Assembly: GCF_003026105.1 (NCBI RefSeq)
Contig: NZ_PYNW01000005.1
Span: 310,001-374,000 of the forward strand
Length of the DNA stretch: 64,000 nucleotides
Reading direction: 5' to 3'
Origin: Photobacterium sp. GB-56
Lineage (GTDB): Bacteria > Pseudomonadota > Gammaproteobacteria > Enterobacterales > Vibrionaceae
This document shows positions 10,018 to 19,180 of this stretch, piece after piece (positions within the stretch are counted from its first letter, which is position 1; every line of letters starts with the position of its first letter). The position numbers and the translations under genes are program-made. The notes under the pieces were generated by a model. That model searched no databases, was not told the DNA's origin, and saw nothing but the letters and a program-made list of their open reading frames with translations.

Positions 10018-10860
10018 TTATTCAGGTGAATATAACAACAAGTCAAAACGGCCGTTACCATGAAGAATATCAAGATCAGGCTCATCCGCAATTAAATCAC
10101 GAATAGATGGGCTTGCAATAATCGCACGCTCTAGATCTTCAATCGCTTGCTCTTCAATCCCTAATCGAGAATAAGCACAAGCACGCTGATAAAGTGCAGG
10201 ACCATTGGTGTCATCCACCTCCAACACTCGATTACATAAGCTCAGCGCCCAATGGTATTCCTTAATTTCCATTGCCGCATCTGCTTTATAGGTTAACGCT
10301 TCAAGATCACCGGGGCGAATAAGTAAAATTTCGTCATACACGCCAATACGTTGTTCTGGTGTTTGAGAACTTTGCGCACGTAACCAAAGGTTATGAATTT
10401 CGTTAATTTTCTCAATTTCTTTATTATTTTCACTAATAATGCGTGTTTTACGTTTTAAATCTCGTTCAAGCGCCAAGAACTTCTTCTCATATTCTTGGGC
10501 AATCTTCTCTAATCGTTTATCCGCCATTTCAGTGGTGTTACTTTTGAACTCACGAAGAGACTGCCAGCCAACAAAAGCGATAAGAGATGCGACACCTGCA
10601 ATAATGTAGAAAAAGTAAGTGACGGTGACATTCGCATAATTTAATGACTTATCGGCAACTGATAATTCGCGATCGGTAATTTCTATCACCATTCGACGTT
10701 CAAGATCTTGCTGTGATTCACGTAAATTTTTCAATTCATCAAGAATATAACGTTCCATGAACGGCTTTTCTAACATGTCCGTTTCTGAGTATTTTTTTTC
10801 ACTTGCCTGTACAGAAAAACAGAGAAGTAGAGAAACTAATAGCCCTATAAGCAAGCGCAT
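10018..10860 (-). CDS. Membrane-anchored TPR protein with coiled coil
   Basis: This 280-residue protein has a cleavable signal peptide (MRLLIGLLVSLLLCFSVQAS), a short helical periplasmic stretch, a transmembrane helix (FFYIIAGVASLIAFVGW), a charged coiled coil and two or three C-terminal TPR-like repeats (for example ALTYKADAAMEIKEYHWALS and ALYQRACAYSRLGIEEQAIE). TPR repeats mediate protein contacts, so a scaffold role at the membrane is likely, but no partner is apparent. The ATG at 10860 has AAGGA upstream; the 15 additional upstream codons are unlikely. It is a single gene in the same direction as its neighbours. Confidence 0.75.
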   Translation of the reverse strand: MRLLIGLLVSLLLCFSVQASEKKYSETDMLEKPFMERYILDELKNLRESQQDLERRMVIEITDRELSVADKSLNYANVTVTYFFYIIAGVASLIAFVGWQSLREFKSNTTEMADKRLEKIAQEYEKKFLALERDLKRKTRIISENNKEIEKINEIHNLWLRAQSSQTPEQRIGVYDEILLIRPGDLEALTYKADAAMEIKEYHWALSLCNRVLEVDDTNGPALYQRACAYSRLGIEEQAIEDLERAIIASPSIRDLIADEPDLDILHGNGRFDLLLYSPE

Positions 10861-11116
10861 AAGTATTCCTTTTACATAGGTAAACAGTACAACTTCTGAA
10901 ACCATAGCAAATGGAGGGACTAAATAGCAAAAAGTGAAGGTAAATTGCTGAAAAATAGGTATATAAGCAGTTTAATAGAAATATATCGAATAATTAATCA
11001 TCACTTTCTAGTTTTGTAATGATTGAAATAAGACCATTTACTCTTCTAAAATGTAAATCCCCTATTAAAAAACTAAATAGAAGTTATCAATAAATCAACA
11101 TTACGAACTCACAGTA

Positions 11117-11347
11117 TTATGGTTCAATTTCAACCCGATCAGATCTAGATACAGTTTGAATTGCGTGATGTTTACTCTCATCAACTTTAAGCCATACCAC
11201 TGTAATAAGAATAACAAAGGCGATTAAATCGCAAATTGCACTGATTAATCCTGATGTCATTAGCGAAGCAACTATTAGCCCAATCGCAATCAATGCCGCT
11301 GTAATTCTAAGCTTTTTATCATTATTTTTATCTAACCATTTTTTCAT
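11117..11347 (-). CDS. Small two-helix membrane protein, unknown function
   Basis: This 76-residue protein has a basic N-terminus (MKKWLDKNNDKKLR), two closely spaced hydrophobic helices (about residues 16-50) and a polar C-terminal tail. The start has a clear AGGAG Shine-Dalgarno sequence at good spacing, which supports it as a real gene. I do not recognise a family. A long perfect inverted repeat lies about 60 bases upstream and may control it. Confidence 0.6.
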   Translation of the reverse strand: MKKWLDKNNDKKLRITAALIAIGLIVASLMTSGLISAICDLIAFVILITVVWLKVDESKHHAIQTVSRSDRVEIEP

Positions 11348-11407
11348 ACTTCACTCCTATCTGCTGATTAATAGTAATAGAGTGATGAAGGTTGAAAAAT
11401 ATCGATT

Positions 11408-11444
11408 GAGTATTTGATAGAGTAAAATAGTCTATCAAATACTC
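11408..11444. repeat. Perfect 13-bp inverted repeat upstream of the small membrane protein gene
   Basis: GAGTATTTGATAG (11408-11420) is the exact reverse complement of CTATCAAATACTC (11432-11444), with an 11-base spacer. It is AT-rich and lacks an adjacent T run in either direction, so it fits an operator or mRNA leader hairpin better than an ordinary terminator. Confidence 0.6.
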
Positions 11445-11523
11445 GTTATTAAATGTGAGTATTAAAAAGCGAACATACTATTTGGCTCTTACGATACAGA
11501 TAGAGCATCAACTCGGTTAGCGA

Positions 11524-12894
11524 TTATTGCTTATAGCAACGCTTTAATTCACTAAAGCGATAGAAATAGCTCCCAGCCTCAATAGGGTGACATGATGATT
11601 TAAAGCCAATTTCTTTCTCGTTATAAAGCATTTTCACAAGCAAATCATCAGCTTCACCACGATACACATCCCACTGAATATTACTGCTATAAGGTGCTAC
11701 CCATTTACCGTGCCAATCATTGTTGTCGTAGCTAAAGGTCGTTTGAGGATCAACACCCTCTTCACTACCTTTCAATTGCATATTGGCAGCAAAAGGCATA
11801 ATAGTTTCAGCATGGGCAAAACGTACCTTTAGTGCCGCCTGCTCATTACCTTGTTTAATTTTTTCGATTTCATTGAAAAAGTCATCAACCAATACCGATG
11901 CCATCTTGTAAGTAATATCAGTATTGTTAAAGCTTGGGCCTTTTTCATAAAAATCTTCACCATCTAATACATAGCTTAACCATTGAGTTTCTTCTGGAGT
12001 AAAGAATTGCTCAAAGTGCCAAGGCTCTTCACCTGCTTCTTGTGCCATACCTGGCGCAATTAAGTAGAGGTTAAACAAATGTATTACTGCATCGACTTCA
12101 TTTTCTGCCAATAACTCATCAGGCTCTTCTGTTGAATAAAACTTCAGTTCACCATTTACTATTTGTTGTACAAACTCAGGACTATAGAGACTTTCTAATA
12201 CTGCTTGTGCTACTTGATGAGATTTCTCGCTATCGAATAAACGATCAATAGCCGCTCTTAATGCAGCGTCGTGATCAACATAGTCATTGTATTCTTTGTT
12301 TTCTTTATGGAAATACAACTGCGCTTTGTTAACTTTTGGTTCTAACAGTAAATCGGCGAGATCTTGGTTATTTTCTGTCAAACCTTCAGTAAAAGCATTG
12401 GCACTTGCCAGTGCGCGATCTTTACCTGAATATTCCACCACAACATGACGTTGATTTTCTATTGCTTGATCAACCAAAGAATGATTGCGCTGTGCTGCAC
12501 GCTTACCAATCGCCAACAATTCATCATGACCTAAACCGGATAAATTACCGTAACCTAACGCTTCGTTAGCTGCAGTCATACGTTCGATTTCAGCACCGAG
12601 CTTTTCACCTAATGGAGTAAGCGCACCTTGCTTTTGTGCCTCACGCCAAACTTGCATTGAAATATCGTCATATTTAAAACTGGAAAGTGCACGGGAACCA
12701 TGACGAGAGACCAACTCAGAATAAACTAACTCATAACCTTGCGGTGCTTGTTGGTAACTACCGAGTTTCTGCTGTGGCGCATAAGTTGTTTTTGTACCAA
12801 ATTGATACTCAGTAACGGGATCGGGTTTATCATCTGAATGACAAGCTGTGATCCCGATAACGCCCAGAGCACAACACAAAGCAAGATAACGCAT
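11524..12894 (-). CDS. MINPP-like histidine acid phosphatase (phytase) lipoprotein
   Basis: This is a 456-residue lipoprotein: a short signal sequence ends at ITACHSD, with the likely acylated cysteine at about residue 18. The histidine-phosphatase catalytic motif is SRHGSRAL (about residues 63-70). The C-terminal proton-donor motif is HAE (in VRFAHAETIMPF), not the HD of AppA-type phytases; HAE is the form found in multiple inositol polyphosphate phosphatases (MINPP). The likely role is release of phosphate from inositol phosphates or another phosphoester at the cell envelope. It is monocistronic. The substrate is inferred. Confidence 0.8.
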   Translation of the reverse strand: MRYLALCCALGVIGITACHSDDKPDPVTEYQFGTKTTYAPQQKLGSYQQAPQGYELVYSELVSRHGSRALSSFKYDDISMQVWREAQKQGALTPLGEKLGAEIERMTAANEALGYGNLSGLGHDELLAIGKRAAQRNHSLVDQAIENQRHVVVEYSGKDRALASANAFTEGLTENNQDLADLLLEPKVNKAQLYFHKENKEYNDYVDHDAALRAAIDRLFDSEKSHQVAQAVLESLYSPEFVQQIVNGELKFYSTEEPDELLAENEVDAVIHLFNLYLIAPGMAQEAGEEPWHFEQFFTPEETQWLSYVLDGEDFYEKGPSFNNTDITYKMASVLVDDFFNEIEKIKQGNEQAALKVRFAHAETIMPFAANMQLKGSEEGVDPQTTFSYDNNDWHGKWVAPYSSNIQWDVYRGEADDLLVKMLYNEKEIGFKSSCHPIEAGSYFYRFSELKRCYKQ

Positions 12895-13005
12895 ATAAAA
12901 CCTTAATATTCGTGTAAAAACGCGAGATTAAGCGAGTTATGTGACAACTTATCTTCATTTAGGTCAGGCTTTTGTCAACTTAAAACTATTCGCCGCGACA
13001 GAGGT

Positions 13006-14316
13006 TTAACATTTCGCAATCGGTAATTCATCAAGTCGTGTAGTCCAACGGTTAGAACGATGTGCTTGCTTCATATGCCAGTTGGAAGTTGCAATAACAG
13101 AGGCGGGTTTAATTCCATTTTTAAACTTCGCATTCATCATATCTGTGATTGCCATTAACTCTCGACGTTTAGATTCATCATAAGCACTGGTATCAAACAT
13201 ATCTAATTGAAAACTATTGTTTTCAGCTGGCGTCAGTTCATCTAATATCACACCAACTTTTTGATACTCATAGCCTTCTTTATAGAGCTGTTTTAGCTGC
13301 TGTATTGCGGATTCAATAAACTTATAGTTATCTTGGCTTGGGCACATAAGTGCCACTGCGCTACTACGGTTTCGCTGTGGGAGTTGTTTATAGCGATTAG
13401 TACGTAAGAACACACCAACAATATTGGCTTGGCTTCTTTGTTTTCGTAGTTTTTCTCCCGCTCGTTGACAATGAAAAGCCAAAGCAGATTTTAACTCTTC
13501 AAACTCGGTAATGCCTTGCCCAAAACTTCGACTCGATAAAATTTGTTTTCGGGTTTCATCAATATCCCCAGGCGCAATGCACGCGACACCTTGCAATTCC
13601 ATTATTGTTCGTGCAAGAACGACATTCCATACTCGCCGCATTTCTGGCGCGCTCTTTTGAGATAGTTGTAATGCATTATCAATACCTAATGTACGTAACT
13701 TCGTTGCCGTTTTTGCCCCTATTCCCCAAATATTTTGAATATCTGTACGGGCTAATAACCATTCTCTTTTATAATCACTGTCAATTTGAATGACACCATT
13801 CACCTGTCGCTCATACACTTTGGCTGCATGATTGCCCAATTTAGCCAAGGTTGCTGTAGCACCAATCCCTACACGAACAGGTAATCCAATATTTTTATAA
13901 ATAGTGTCTTTAATTTCGCGACCATAATCTTGTAATTGATCTAACTTGAAACCATCAAGACGAACAAAGGCTTCATCTATTGAATATTGTTCAACACACG
14001 GAGAAAATTTAGAGAGCTCTTCAATAAAACGACGACTCATATCGGCATATAAGTTGTAATTTGAACTACGTACCTGAACGCCTTTCATACGTACATCTCG
14101 TTCAACTTTAAACCATGGCGCACCACGTTGAATGCCCAGTGCTTTCGCTTGATCAGAAAGAGCGACACAACAACCATCGTTATTTGAAAGTACCACTAAG
14201 GGCTTATTCACTAACGTTGGATCAAACAACTGTTCACAAGAACAATAGAAACTCTTGGCGTCTACCAATGCCCACACTTGATCGTGTTTACCTGTAATAA
14301 TTTCAGATATTGTCAT
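13006..14316 (-). CDS. umuC: UmuC, catalytic subunit of translesion DNA polymerase V
   Basis: This 436-residue Y-family polymerase has the N-terminal active-site motif WALVDAKSFYCSCEQLFDP, then LSNNDGCCVALS and the catalytic SIDEAFVRLDG. The helix-hairpin-helix region (NIWGIGAKTATKLRTLGI) and the little finger follow. It copies damaged DNA together with processed UmuD'. It starts 13 bases after umuD stops, so the two genes form one SOS operon. Length is normal for UmuC (about 420 residues) and no key residue appears missing. Confidence 0.96.
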   Translation of the reverse strand: MTISEIITGKHDQVWALVDAKSFYCSCEQLFDPTLVNKPLVVLSNNDGCCVALSDQAKALGIQRGAPWFKVERDVRMKGVQVRSSNYNLYADMSRRFIEELSKFSPCVEQYSIDEAFVRLDGFKLDQLQDYGREIKDTIYKNIGLPVRVGIGATATLAKLGNHAAKVYERQVNGVIQIDSDYKREWLLARTDIQNIWGIGAKTATKLRTLGIDNALQLSQKSAPEMRRVWNVVLARTIMELQGVACIAPGDIDETRKQILSSRSFGQGITEFEELKSALAFHCQRAGEKLRKQRSQANIVGVFLRTNRYKQLPQRNRSSAVALMCPSQDNYKFIESAIQQLKQLYKEGYEYQKVGVILDELTPAENNSFQLDMFDTSAYDESKRRELMAITDMMNAKFKNGIKPASVIATSNWHMKQAHRSNRWTTRLDELPIAKC

Positions 14317-14329
14317 TTCAAATACAGCA

Positions 14330-14710
14330 TTAAAGTAAATTGTGAATATTACGGGTCACGACACCAAAAATTTCAGCATCTTGAGGTAGAGGAAATGATT
14401 TCATGGCTGGATTTTCTGCTTTTAACCACCAAGCATCATTTAAACGAATTAAACGTTTACAGGTAAATTCATCATATATGCGTGCAATAACTATTCGCCC
14501 AGGGATCACCTTTTCAGCCCGATCAACCACCAGCAAATCACCATCAAAAATTCCAGCGCCAATCATGGACTCACCGGATGCACGCAAAAAGAAAGTCGCA
14601 TTAGGATGGCGGATCAAATACTCATCAAGATCTAAACTCTCTTGATGTCCATCAGCGGGAGATGGAAAACCACACATCACTGATTCAATAAAATACGGAT
14701 ATGCTGTCAT
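14330..14710 (-). CDS. umuD: UmuD, self-cleaving subunit of DNA polymerase V
   Basis: This 126-residue LexA-like S24 peptidase is activated by RecA filaments to UmuD'. The cleavage site CGFPSPA is intact (Cys13-Gly14). The catalytic serine is in ASGESM (Ser48) and the lysine in FTCKR (Lys85); their spacing of 37 residues equals that of E. coli Ser60-Lys97. The ATG at 14710 is preferred over a GTG at 14728, because the latter abuts the LexA box and would leave no room for a promoter-distal leader. Cotranscribed with umuC. Confidence 0.95.
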   Translation of the reverse strand: MTAYPYFIESVMCGFPSPADGHQESLDLDEYLIRHPNATFFLRASGESMIGAGIFDGDLLVVDRAEKVIPGRIVIARIYDEFTCKRLIRLNDAWWLKAENPAMKSFPLPQDAEIFGVVTRNIHNLL

Positions 14711-14728
14711 TAAACAGACCAAAAACAC

Positions 14729-14748
14729 TACTGTACATTTATACAGTT
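14729..14748 (-). promoter_or_regulatory. LexA (SOS) box for umuDC
   Basis: The sequence TACTGTACATTTATACAGTT contains the canonical CTGT-N8-ACAG palindrome (14731-14746), lying about 20 bases upstream of the umuD start. LexA should repress umuDC here until DNA damage. Confidence 0.92.
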
Positions 14749-15016
14749 TAATACGATTGGTACTGTAAGGTCACTTTTTTTATTGTTTTTTCTCTTACTG
14801 CAAAAATCCATTATTCATGAAACATATTAAAAACTAGTAAATCAGTATTTTAATCGAATGAAAAATCATCAAACAGCGTTTTTTATACTATTTTAATGCG
14901 GAGAATATACCTTTATTGGATACAATGAATCAAATAAAATCCGATACTGAATATTGACGCCTATTTCTAGGCTTTCGTCGATATAGTATCTACTCTCAAA
15001 GATTATGGAGACACAT

Positions 15017-15568
15017 ATGACGTTGCTGACTCGTAAGGCAGTTACTCTTTTAGGCCTATTAGCTTTATCTGGTTGTGCATCTTCTGACAGCCCATGCGAT
15101 TCAGGTTACCTTATGCCATCAAAAATTGATGGTGCTAATTTTCAGTGTGAAAAACCAACTCATACAGTCGTTCCTGAAACAACAGTAACGCCACCGCCAG
15201 TGATTGATAGCGATTATATCAACAACAATAATGCGCACCTTGAAGATGAGACATCAATGACTAACGACCAAGCATTTGGTGATATTTCTCCTTCTCGTTA
15301 CACAGTACAAATCTTAGCACTAAGTGAAGAGCGTAATTTACGTGGTTACCTACAGCCAATTACAGGTAATGAGCCAATCTGGGTTAACTGGAAACATGTC
15401 GACGGCCGTAACTGGTACGCTGTCATTTATGGTAACTTTGCAACAAAAGATGAAGCTCGCCAAGCTATTCACAGTCTACCTGCATCTGTTCAAGCACAAG
15501 GACCATTCCCATTAAGCTTTGCCAAGGTGAAAGCTGACAAAGAAGGTCAGGTATACCAACTACGTTAA
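15017..15568 (+). CDS. SPOR-domain lipoprotein
   Basis: This 183-residue lipoprotein has a lipobox LSGC (cysteine at about residue 20) and a proline/threonine-rich linker. A C-terminal SPOR-like domain (about residues 95-175: SRYTVQILALSEERNLRGY, then NWYAVIYGNFATKDEARQAI) follows. SPOR domains bind denuded glycan strands of septal peptidoglycan, so an envelope or division-related role is plausible. The ATG at 15017 is favoured over 15005 because GGAG lies 7 bases before it. A terminator follows; no operon partners. Confidence 0.85.
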   Translation: MTLLTRKAVTLLGLLALSGCASSDSPCDSGYLMPSKIDGANFQCEKPTHTVVPETTVTPPPVIDSDYINNNNAHLEDETSMTNDQAFGDISPSRYTVQILALSEERNLRGYLQPITGNEPIWVNWKHVDGRNWYAVIYGNFATKDEARQAIHSLPASVQAQGPFPLSFAKVKADKEGQVYQLR

Positions 15569-15585
15569 TCAACCTTTGATTACGC

Positions 15586-15618
15586 AATAAAAAACCAGCA
15601 CTTAGGCTGGTTTTTTAT
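15586..15618 (+). terminator. Terminator of the SPOR lipoprotein gene
   Basis: AAAAAACCAGC pairs with GCTGGTTTTTT around a short loop (ACTTAG), ending in a T run. Confidence 0.85.
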
Positions 15619-15641
15619 CGTCTATATTTTTTAACAGAAAT

Positions 15642-15672
15642 AAAAAACCAGAGTCATACTCTGGCTTTTTTG
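15642..15672 (-). terminator. Terminator of the DEAD-box helicase gene
   Basis: CCAGAG and CTCTGG pair around TCATA and are flanked by A and T runs. It lies 20 bases beyond the helicase stop codon and can act in both directions. Confidence 0.82.
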
Positions 15673-15691
15673 CAGTGATTAAATAGAGAGC

Positions 15692-17032
15692 TTATTCGCC
15701 ATCTTTACTCACGTCTGTATTGCGCTTTTTCTTCGGCATAAATACGTCGTTACCCACCGCTTGGTTTTCGTAAAAACGTTTATCCACTTTCTTCTTAGCA
15801 CGTGGAGCTTGCTGCTTCTGAGCAACCACTTTATCGCCTGTTGGTTTCTTCTTAATAAACTTCTTCTTAGGCGCAGGTTTCAACCCTTTAAACTTACCTT
15901 CTAACCCTTCGATAGTGGTAAATTCAATCTTCTGCTTTAAGAATGCTTCAACGTTTTTAAAGCTCTTCCAGTCTTTAGGGCCAACCAGTGATACAGCATC
16001 ACCTTTGTTACCCGCACGACCTGTACGACCTACACGGTGTACATATTCTTCCGCGTGTTTAGGCATATCGAAGTTAATGACCAGTGATACGTTATCAATA
16101 TCTAAACCACGAGAAGCAATATCCGTTGTAACAAGGATCTTATGACATGTGCGCTCAAATTGGCTCATGATGCTATTACGTTGGTTCTGGTTTAAGCTGC
16201 CACTTAATGCAACGGCTTTTAGCTTGCGCTCGTTTAGTTCAGCGGTTAAACGATCAGTATCAGCACGGGTTGCAGTAAAGATGATAACTTGTTTGTAATC
16301 TTGGGTTTCTAAGATTTTATCCAGTAACGCTTGTTTATGATCTAAGTGATCACAAAGAATAAAGCGTTGTGTAATATCTTTATGCTCTTCTGCTGAGTGG
16401 CCAATCGAAATACGCTTGGGGTTATCAAGCATTTCAGATGCAATTTCTACGACATCTGAATGGTCTAACGTTGCAGAGAACATTAAGGTTTGACGACGAC
16501 GGTGGTTAGCCGCTTCGTTAATACGACGAAGTTGTGCTTCAAAACCTAAATCAAGCATACGGTCTGCTTCATCAAGGATTAGCATTTCTAAACCGTCAAG
16601 GTGCGTACTACGGTGCTCTAGGTGATCAGCTAAACGACCCGGTGTTGCAACAACAAACATAGGGTCATTACGAAGTGCTTTAACTTGATCATTAAAGTTT
16701 TCACCACCAACAATCAAGGTACCGTCATAAGGTGTACCTGCATTTAATGTACGTAATTGCGCAAAAACCTGTTTAGCCAATTCACGCGTTGGTGTCAGGA
16801 TCAATACTCGAGGATCACGGCGTGTAAACGGCTTACTACGATACATACGTTGCATTGCAGGAAGCAAAAACGCCAATGTTTTACCGGAACCCGTTTTCGA
16901 TGAGGCTAAGATATCTTTGCCTGCGATAGCAACAGGAATAGCTGTTTGCTGAATTTCGGTTGCTCGATCAAACGCCAAATGATTGATTTTTTTCAGTAGG
17001 CGTGGGTCTAATCCAAGATCTTTAAAATGCAA
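15692..17032 (-). CDS. DEAD-box ATP-dependent RNA helicase
   Basis: This 446-residue helicase has all core motifs in order: Q-motif region (FDRATEIQQTAIP), motif I SKTGSGKT, Ia PTRELA, II DEAD, III SAT, V TTDIASRGLD and VI HRVGRTGRAG. A lysine-rich basic tail follows. It unwinds short RNA duplexes, probably in ribosome assembly or RNA decay; it is of the RhlE/SrmB-like class common in Vibrio. Vibrio relatives begin MHFKDLG; here the corresponding codon is TTG at 17032, with GGAG seven bases upstream, so a TTG start is chosen. The frame runs open a further 21 codons. Which named helicase it matches is uncertain. Confidence 0.93.
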   Translation of the reverse strand: MHFKDLGLDPRLLKKINHLAFDRATEIQQTAIPVAIAGKDILASSKTGSGKTLAFLLPAMQRMYRSKPFTRRDPRVLILTPTRELAKQVFAQLRTLNAGTPYDGTLIVGGENFNDQVKALRNDPMFVVATPGRLADHLEHRSTHLDGLEMLILDEADRMLDLGFEAQLRRINEAANHRRRQTLMFSATLDHSDVVEIASEMLDNPKRISIGHSAEEHKDITQRFILCDHLDHKQALLDKILETQDYKQVIIFTATRADTDRLTAELNERKLKAVALSGSLNQNQRNSIMSQFERTCHKILVTTDIASRGLDIDNVSLVINFDMPKHAEEYVHRVGRTGRAGNKGDAVSLVGPKDWKSFKNVEAFLKQKIEFTTIEGLEGKFKGLKPAPKKKFIKKKPTGDKVVAQKQQAPRAKKKVDKRFYENQAVGNDVFMPKKKRNTDVSKDGE

Positions 17033-17252
17033 AATGACGCTCCGGTAAAAACAACTCTTTGGATAGAGTTTACAGTTAACTATGATGAATATCACAATAA
17101 CGTGAAAAACATTAGCCGTTGATTATAACACAAGTTCTGATTAAGAAAGCATATTTACCTTTTTCATTTTCTCATAAAGCGGCAGATAAAAGCGAATTGG
17201 AAAGCAATGAGCATTTAGTCTAATCTAGCGAAGATTTATTCAATAAGGATGT

Positions 17253-17855
17253 ATGATGTCAGAAAATAAATTCCCATTATGGTTAGCCGTTTCCTATACC
17301 CTCTTTTTCATCATTTTAGGAATAAACCCTGCTTTTAGAGAAGTATGGATAGCAGAAGCCATTCCGCTGATTATTATTTTTGGAATACTCATTTTCACTT
17401 TCCGTTACTATCGTTTTAGTAACCTTGCTTACGCTTTAATGGCAGTATGGTTAGTACTACACAATATCGGCGCTCACTATACCTTTGCGAATGTCCCATT
17501 TGATTGGTTTAATGATTTAATTGGTTCCCGACGTAATAATTTTGATCGTCTTGCCCACTTTTCAATTGGCTTTTATGCTTTCCCTATCGCTGAATATTTA
17601 GTGAGAAAAGACCATTGTAAGCCGCTTATTGCCGGTTTATTTGGTTTATTTGCTGTCATGGCGATTGCTGCTGGTTATGAGATCATTGAATGGTGGTACG
17701 CTGCAAGTGCTGGTGGTGAAGCAGGCATTGAATTCTTAGGCTCTCAAGGAGATATTTGGGATGCTCAGAAAGATATGTTAGCTGACACCTTAGGTGCCGT
17801 GTTTAGTTTGATCTTATTCTTTATTTTTAAAACCTATAAGCAAACCGAAGGTTAA
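17253..17855 (+). CDS. YjdF-like (DUF2238) inner membrane protein
   Basis: This 200-residue protein has about five or six transmembrane segments. Conserved DUF2238 features are visible: RRNNFDRLAHFSIGFYAFP in the middle, YEIIEWWYAA, and GDIWDAQKDMLADTLGA near the end. The function of the family is not established; the histidine and acidic residues inside or beside helices are suggestive of ion or proton chemistry, but this is inference. Two adjacent ATG codons (17253, 17256) follow an AAGGA sequence; either may be used. It stands alone between the helicase and galE. Confidence 0.82.
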   Translation: MMSENKFPLWLAVSYTLFFIILGINPAFREVWIAEAIPLIIIFGILIFTFRYYRFSNLAYALMAVWLVLHNIGAHYTFANVPFDWFNDLIGSRRNNFDRLAHFSIGFYAFPIAEYLVRKDHCKPLIAGLFGLFAVMAIAAGYEIIEWWYAASAGGEAGIEFLGSQGDIWDAQKDMLADTLGAVFSLILFFIFKTYKQTEG

Positions 17856-17881
17856 AACATCTGCTGTTAAATGCTCATATC

Positions 17882-17920
17882 AAAAAGGCGCTCACTTCAA
17901 TATAAAGTGGGCGCCTTTTG
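17882..17920. terminator. Bidirectional terminator between yjdF-like gene and galE
   Basis: AAAAGGCGCTCACTT (17883-17897) pairs with AAGTGGGCGCCTTTT (17905-17919) with a single G-U wobble pair. A and T runs at the two ends let it serve both convergent genes. Confidence 0.85.
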
Positions 17921-17948
17921 ATTATTCGTAATTCAGCGCTAACGCTAA

Positions 17949-18968
17949 TTATTCAGAGTCTGGATAACCATTTGGGTTAGTCGACTGCCAGCGCCAAGTA
18001 TCTTGTGTCATATCATCTAAGGTTAATTTCGCTTCCCAATGTAACTCTGCTTTTGCTTTTGCAGGATCGGCCCAACATTCAGCAATATCACCAGGACGAC
18101 GCGCTGCAATGCGGTAAGCCACTTCCACACCTGAAGCATTAGAGAATGCATCAACCATTTGCAGTACGCTGTTACCTTTACCTGTACCTAGGTTATAAAT
18201 GTGTAAACCTGCTTCAGAGCCTTTATGGTTCAGTGCTGCTAAGTGACCATCAGCAAGATCAACGACATGAATGTAATCACGAACGCCAGTGCCATCAATC
18301 GTTGGATAGTCATTGCCAAACACAGATAGGAATTCACGGCGGCCAACTGCAACTTGAGAAATAAATGGCATCAAGTTATTCGGGATACCTTGTGGATCTT
18401 CACCCATAGTGCCTGATTTGTGCGAACCAACAGGATTAAAGTAACGCAGTAACGTAATGCTCATTTCTGGATGAGCGTGTTGAATATCGGCCAAACACTC
18501 TTCAACCATTAACTTACTACGGCCATAAGGGTTGGTCGCACTGGTTGGAAAGTCTTCTGTAATTGGTACAGAAGCGGGATCGCCATAAACCGTTGCTGAT
18601 GAACTAAAGATCAATGCATTCACACCAGCCGCACGCATAGCTTCAACAAGCACTAATGTGCCATGAACATTATTATCGTAGTATTCAAGAGGCTTCTCTA
18701 CTGACTCACCCACTGCTTTTAAACCCGCAAAATGGATAACAGCATCAATTTCATTTTCAGCGAAAACTTTATCTAAAAAAGCACGATCGCGAATATCCCC
18801 TTGATAAAAAGTAGGTTTAACGCCAGTTAGGTTTTCAATACGACCCAATACTGTTTCTTTACTGTTATACAAATTATCGACAATAATTGGTGTCATACCT
18901 GCTTCAATCATTTGTACACAAGTATGACTGCCGATATATCCCATGCCACCAGTAACTAAAACACGCAT
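17949..18968 (-). CDS. galE: UDP-glucose 4-epimerase
   Basis: This 339-residue short-chain dehydrogenase-type enzyme interconverts UDP-glucose and UDP-galactose with tightly bound NAD. The nucleotide-binding motif is GGMGYIGSH at the N-terminus. The catalytic serine/threonine region is SSSATVYG and the YxxxK pair is in YGRSK. Full family length and strongly conserved RYFNPVGSH and GVRDYIHVVDLA segments leave little doubt. It is not in a gal operon here, which suggests a role in polysaccharide precursor supply. A candidate promoter (TTGTCA, 18-base spacer, TAATAT) can be read upstream on the minus strand. Confidence 0.97.
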   Translation of the reverse strand: MRVLVTGGMGYIGSHTCVQMIEAGMTPIIVDNLYNSKETVLGRIENLTGVKPTFYQGDIRDRAFLDKVFAENEIDAVIHFAGLKAVGESVEKPLEYYDNNVHGTLVLVEAMRAAGVNALIFSSSATVYGDPASVPITEDFPTSATNPYGRSKLMVEECLADIQHAHPEMSITLLRYFNPVGSHKSGTMGEDPQGIPNNLMPFISQVAVGRREFLSVFGNDYPTIDGTGVRDYIHVVDLADGHLAALNHKGSEAGLHIYNLGTGKGNSVLQMVDAFSNASGVEVAYRIAARRPGDIAECWADPAKAKAELHWEAKLTLDDMTQDTWRWQSTNPNGYPDSE

Positions 18969-19180
18969 AGTGTCTCCTAATCCTTAAAATAGAGGCTATC
19001 ACATTCATACAAAGCTATATTAAGCCGTCATATTAAATGGATAATCAATCAGTTGACAATAATTATCGTGATTCATCACCATAGTTTCAAGTCAGTTATG
19101 CTTAATATTACCATCGAACGCACTTAATCTTTATTATCTATGTTTACAATTACAAACAATATCTTCAGTTTTAATGACTT

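Noticed and set aside
19054..19068. Fur-box-like TGACAATAATTATCG upstream of galE (12/14 by hand count)
   Set aside because: Neither galE nor the hydrolase gene is a usual iron-regulated gene, and one such match by chance is expected in 64 kb of AT-rich sequence.
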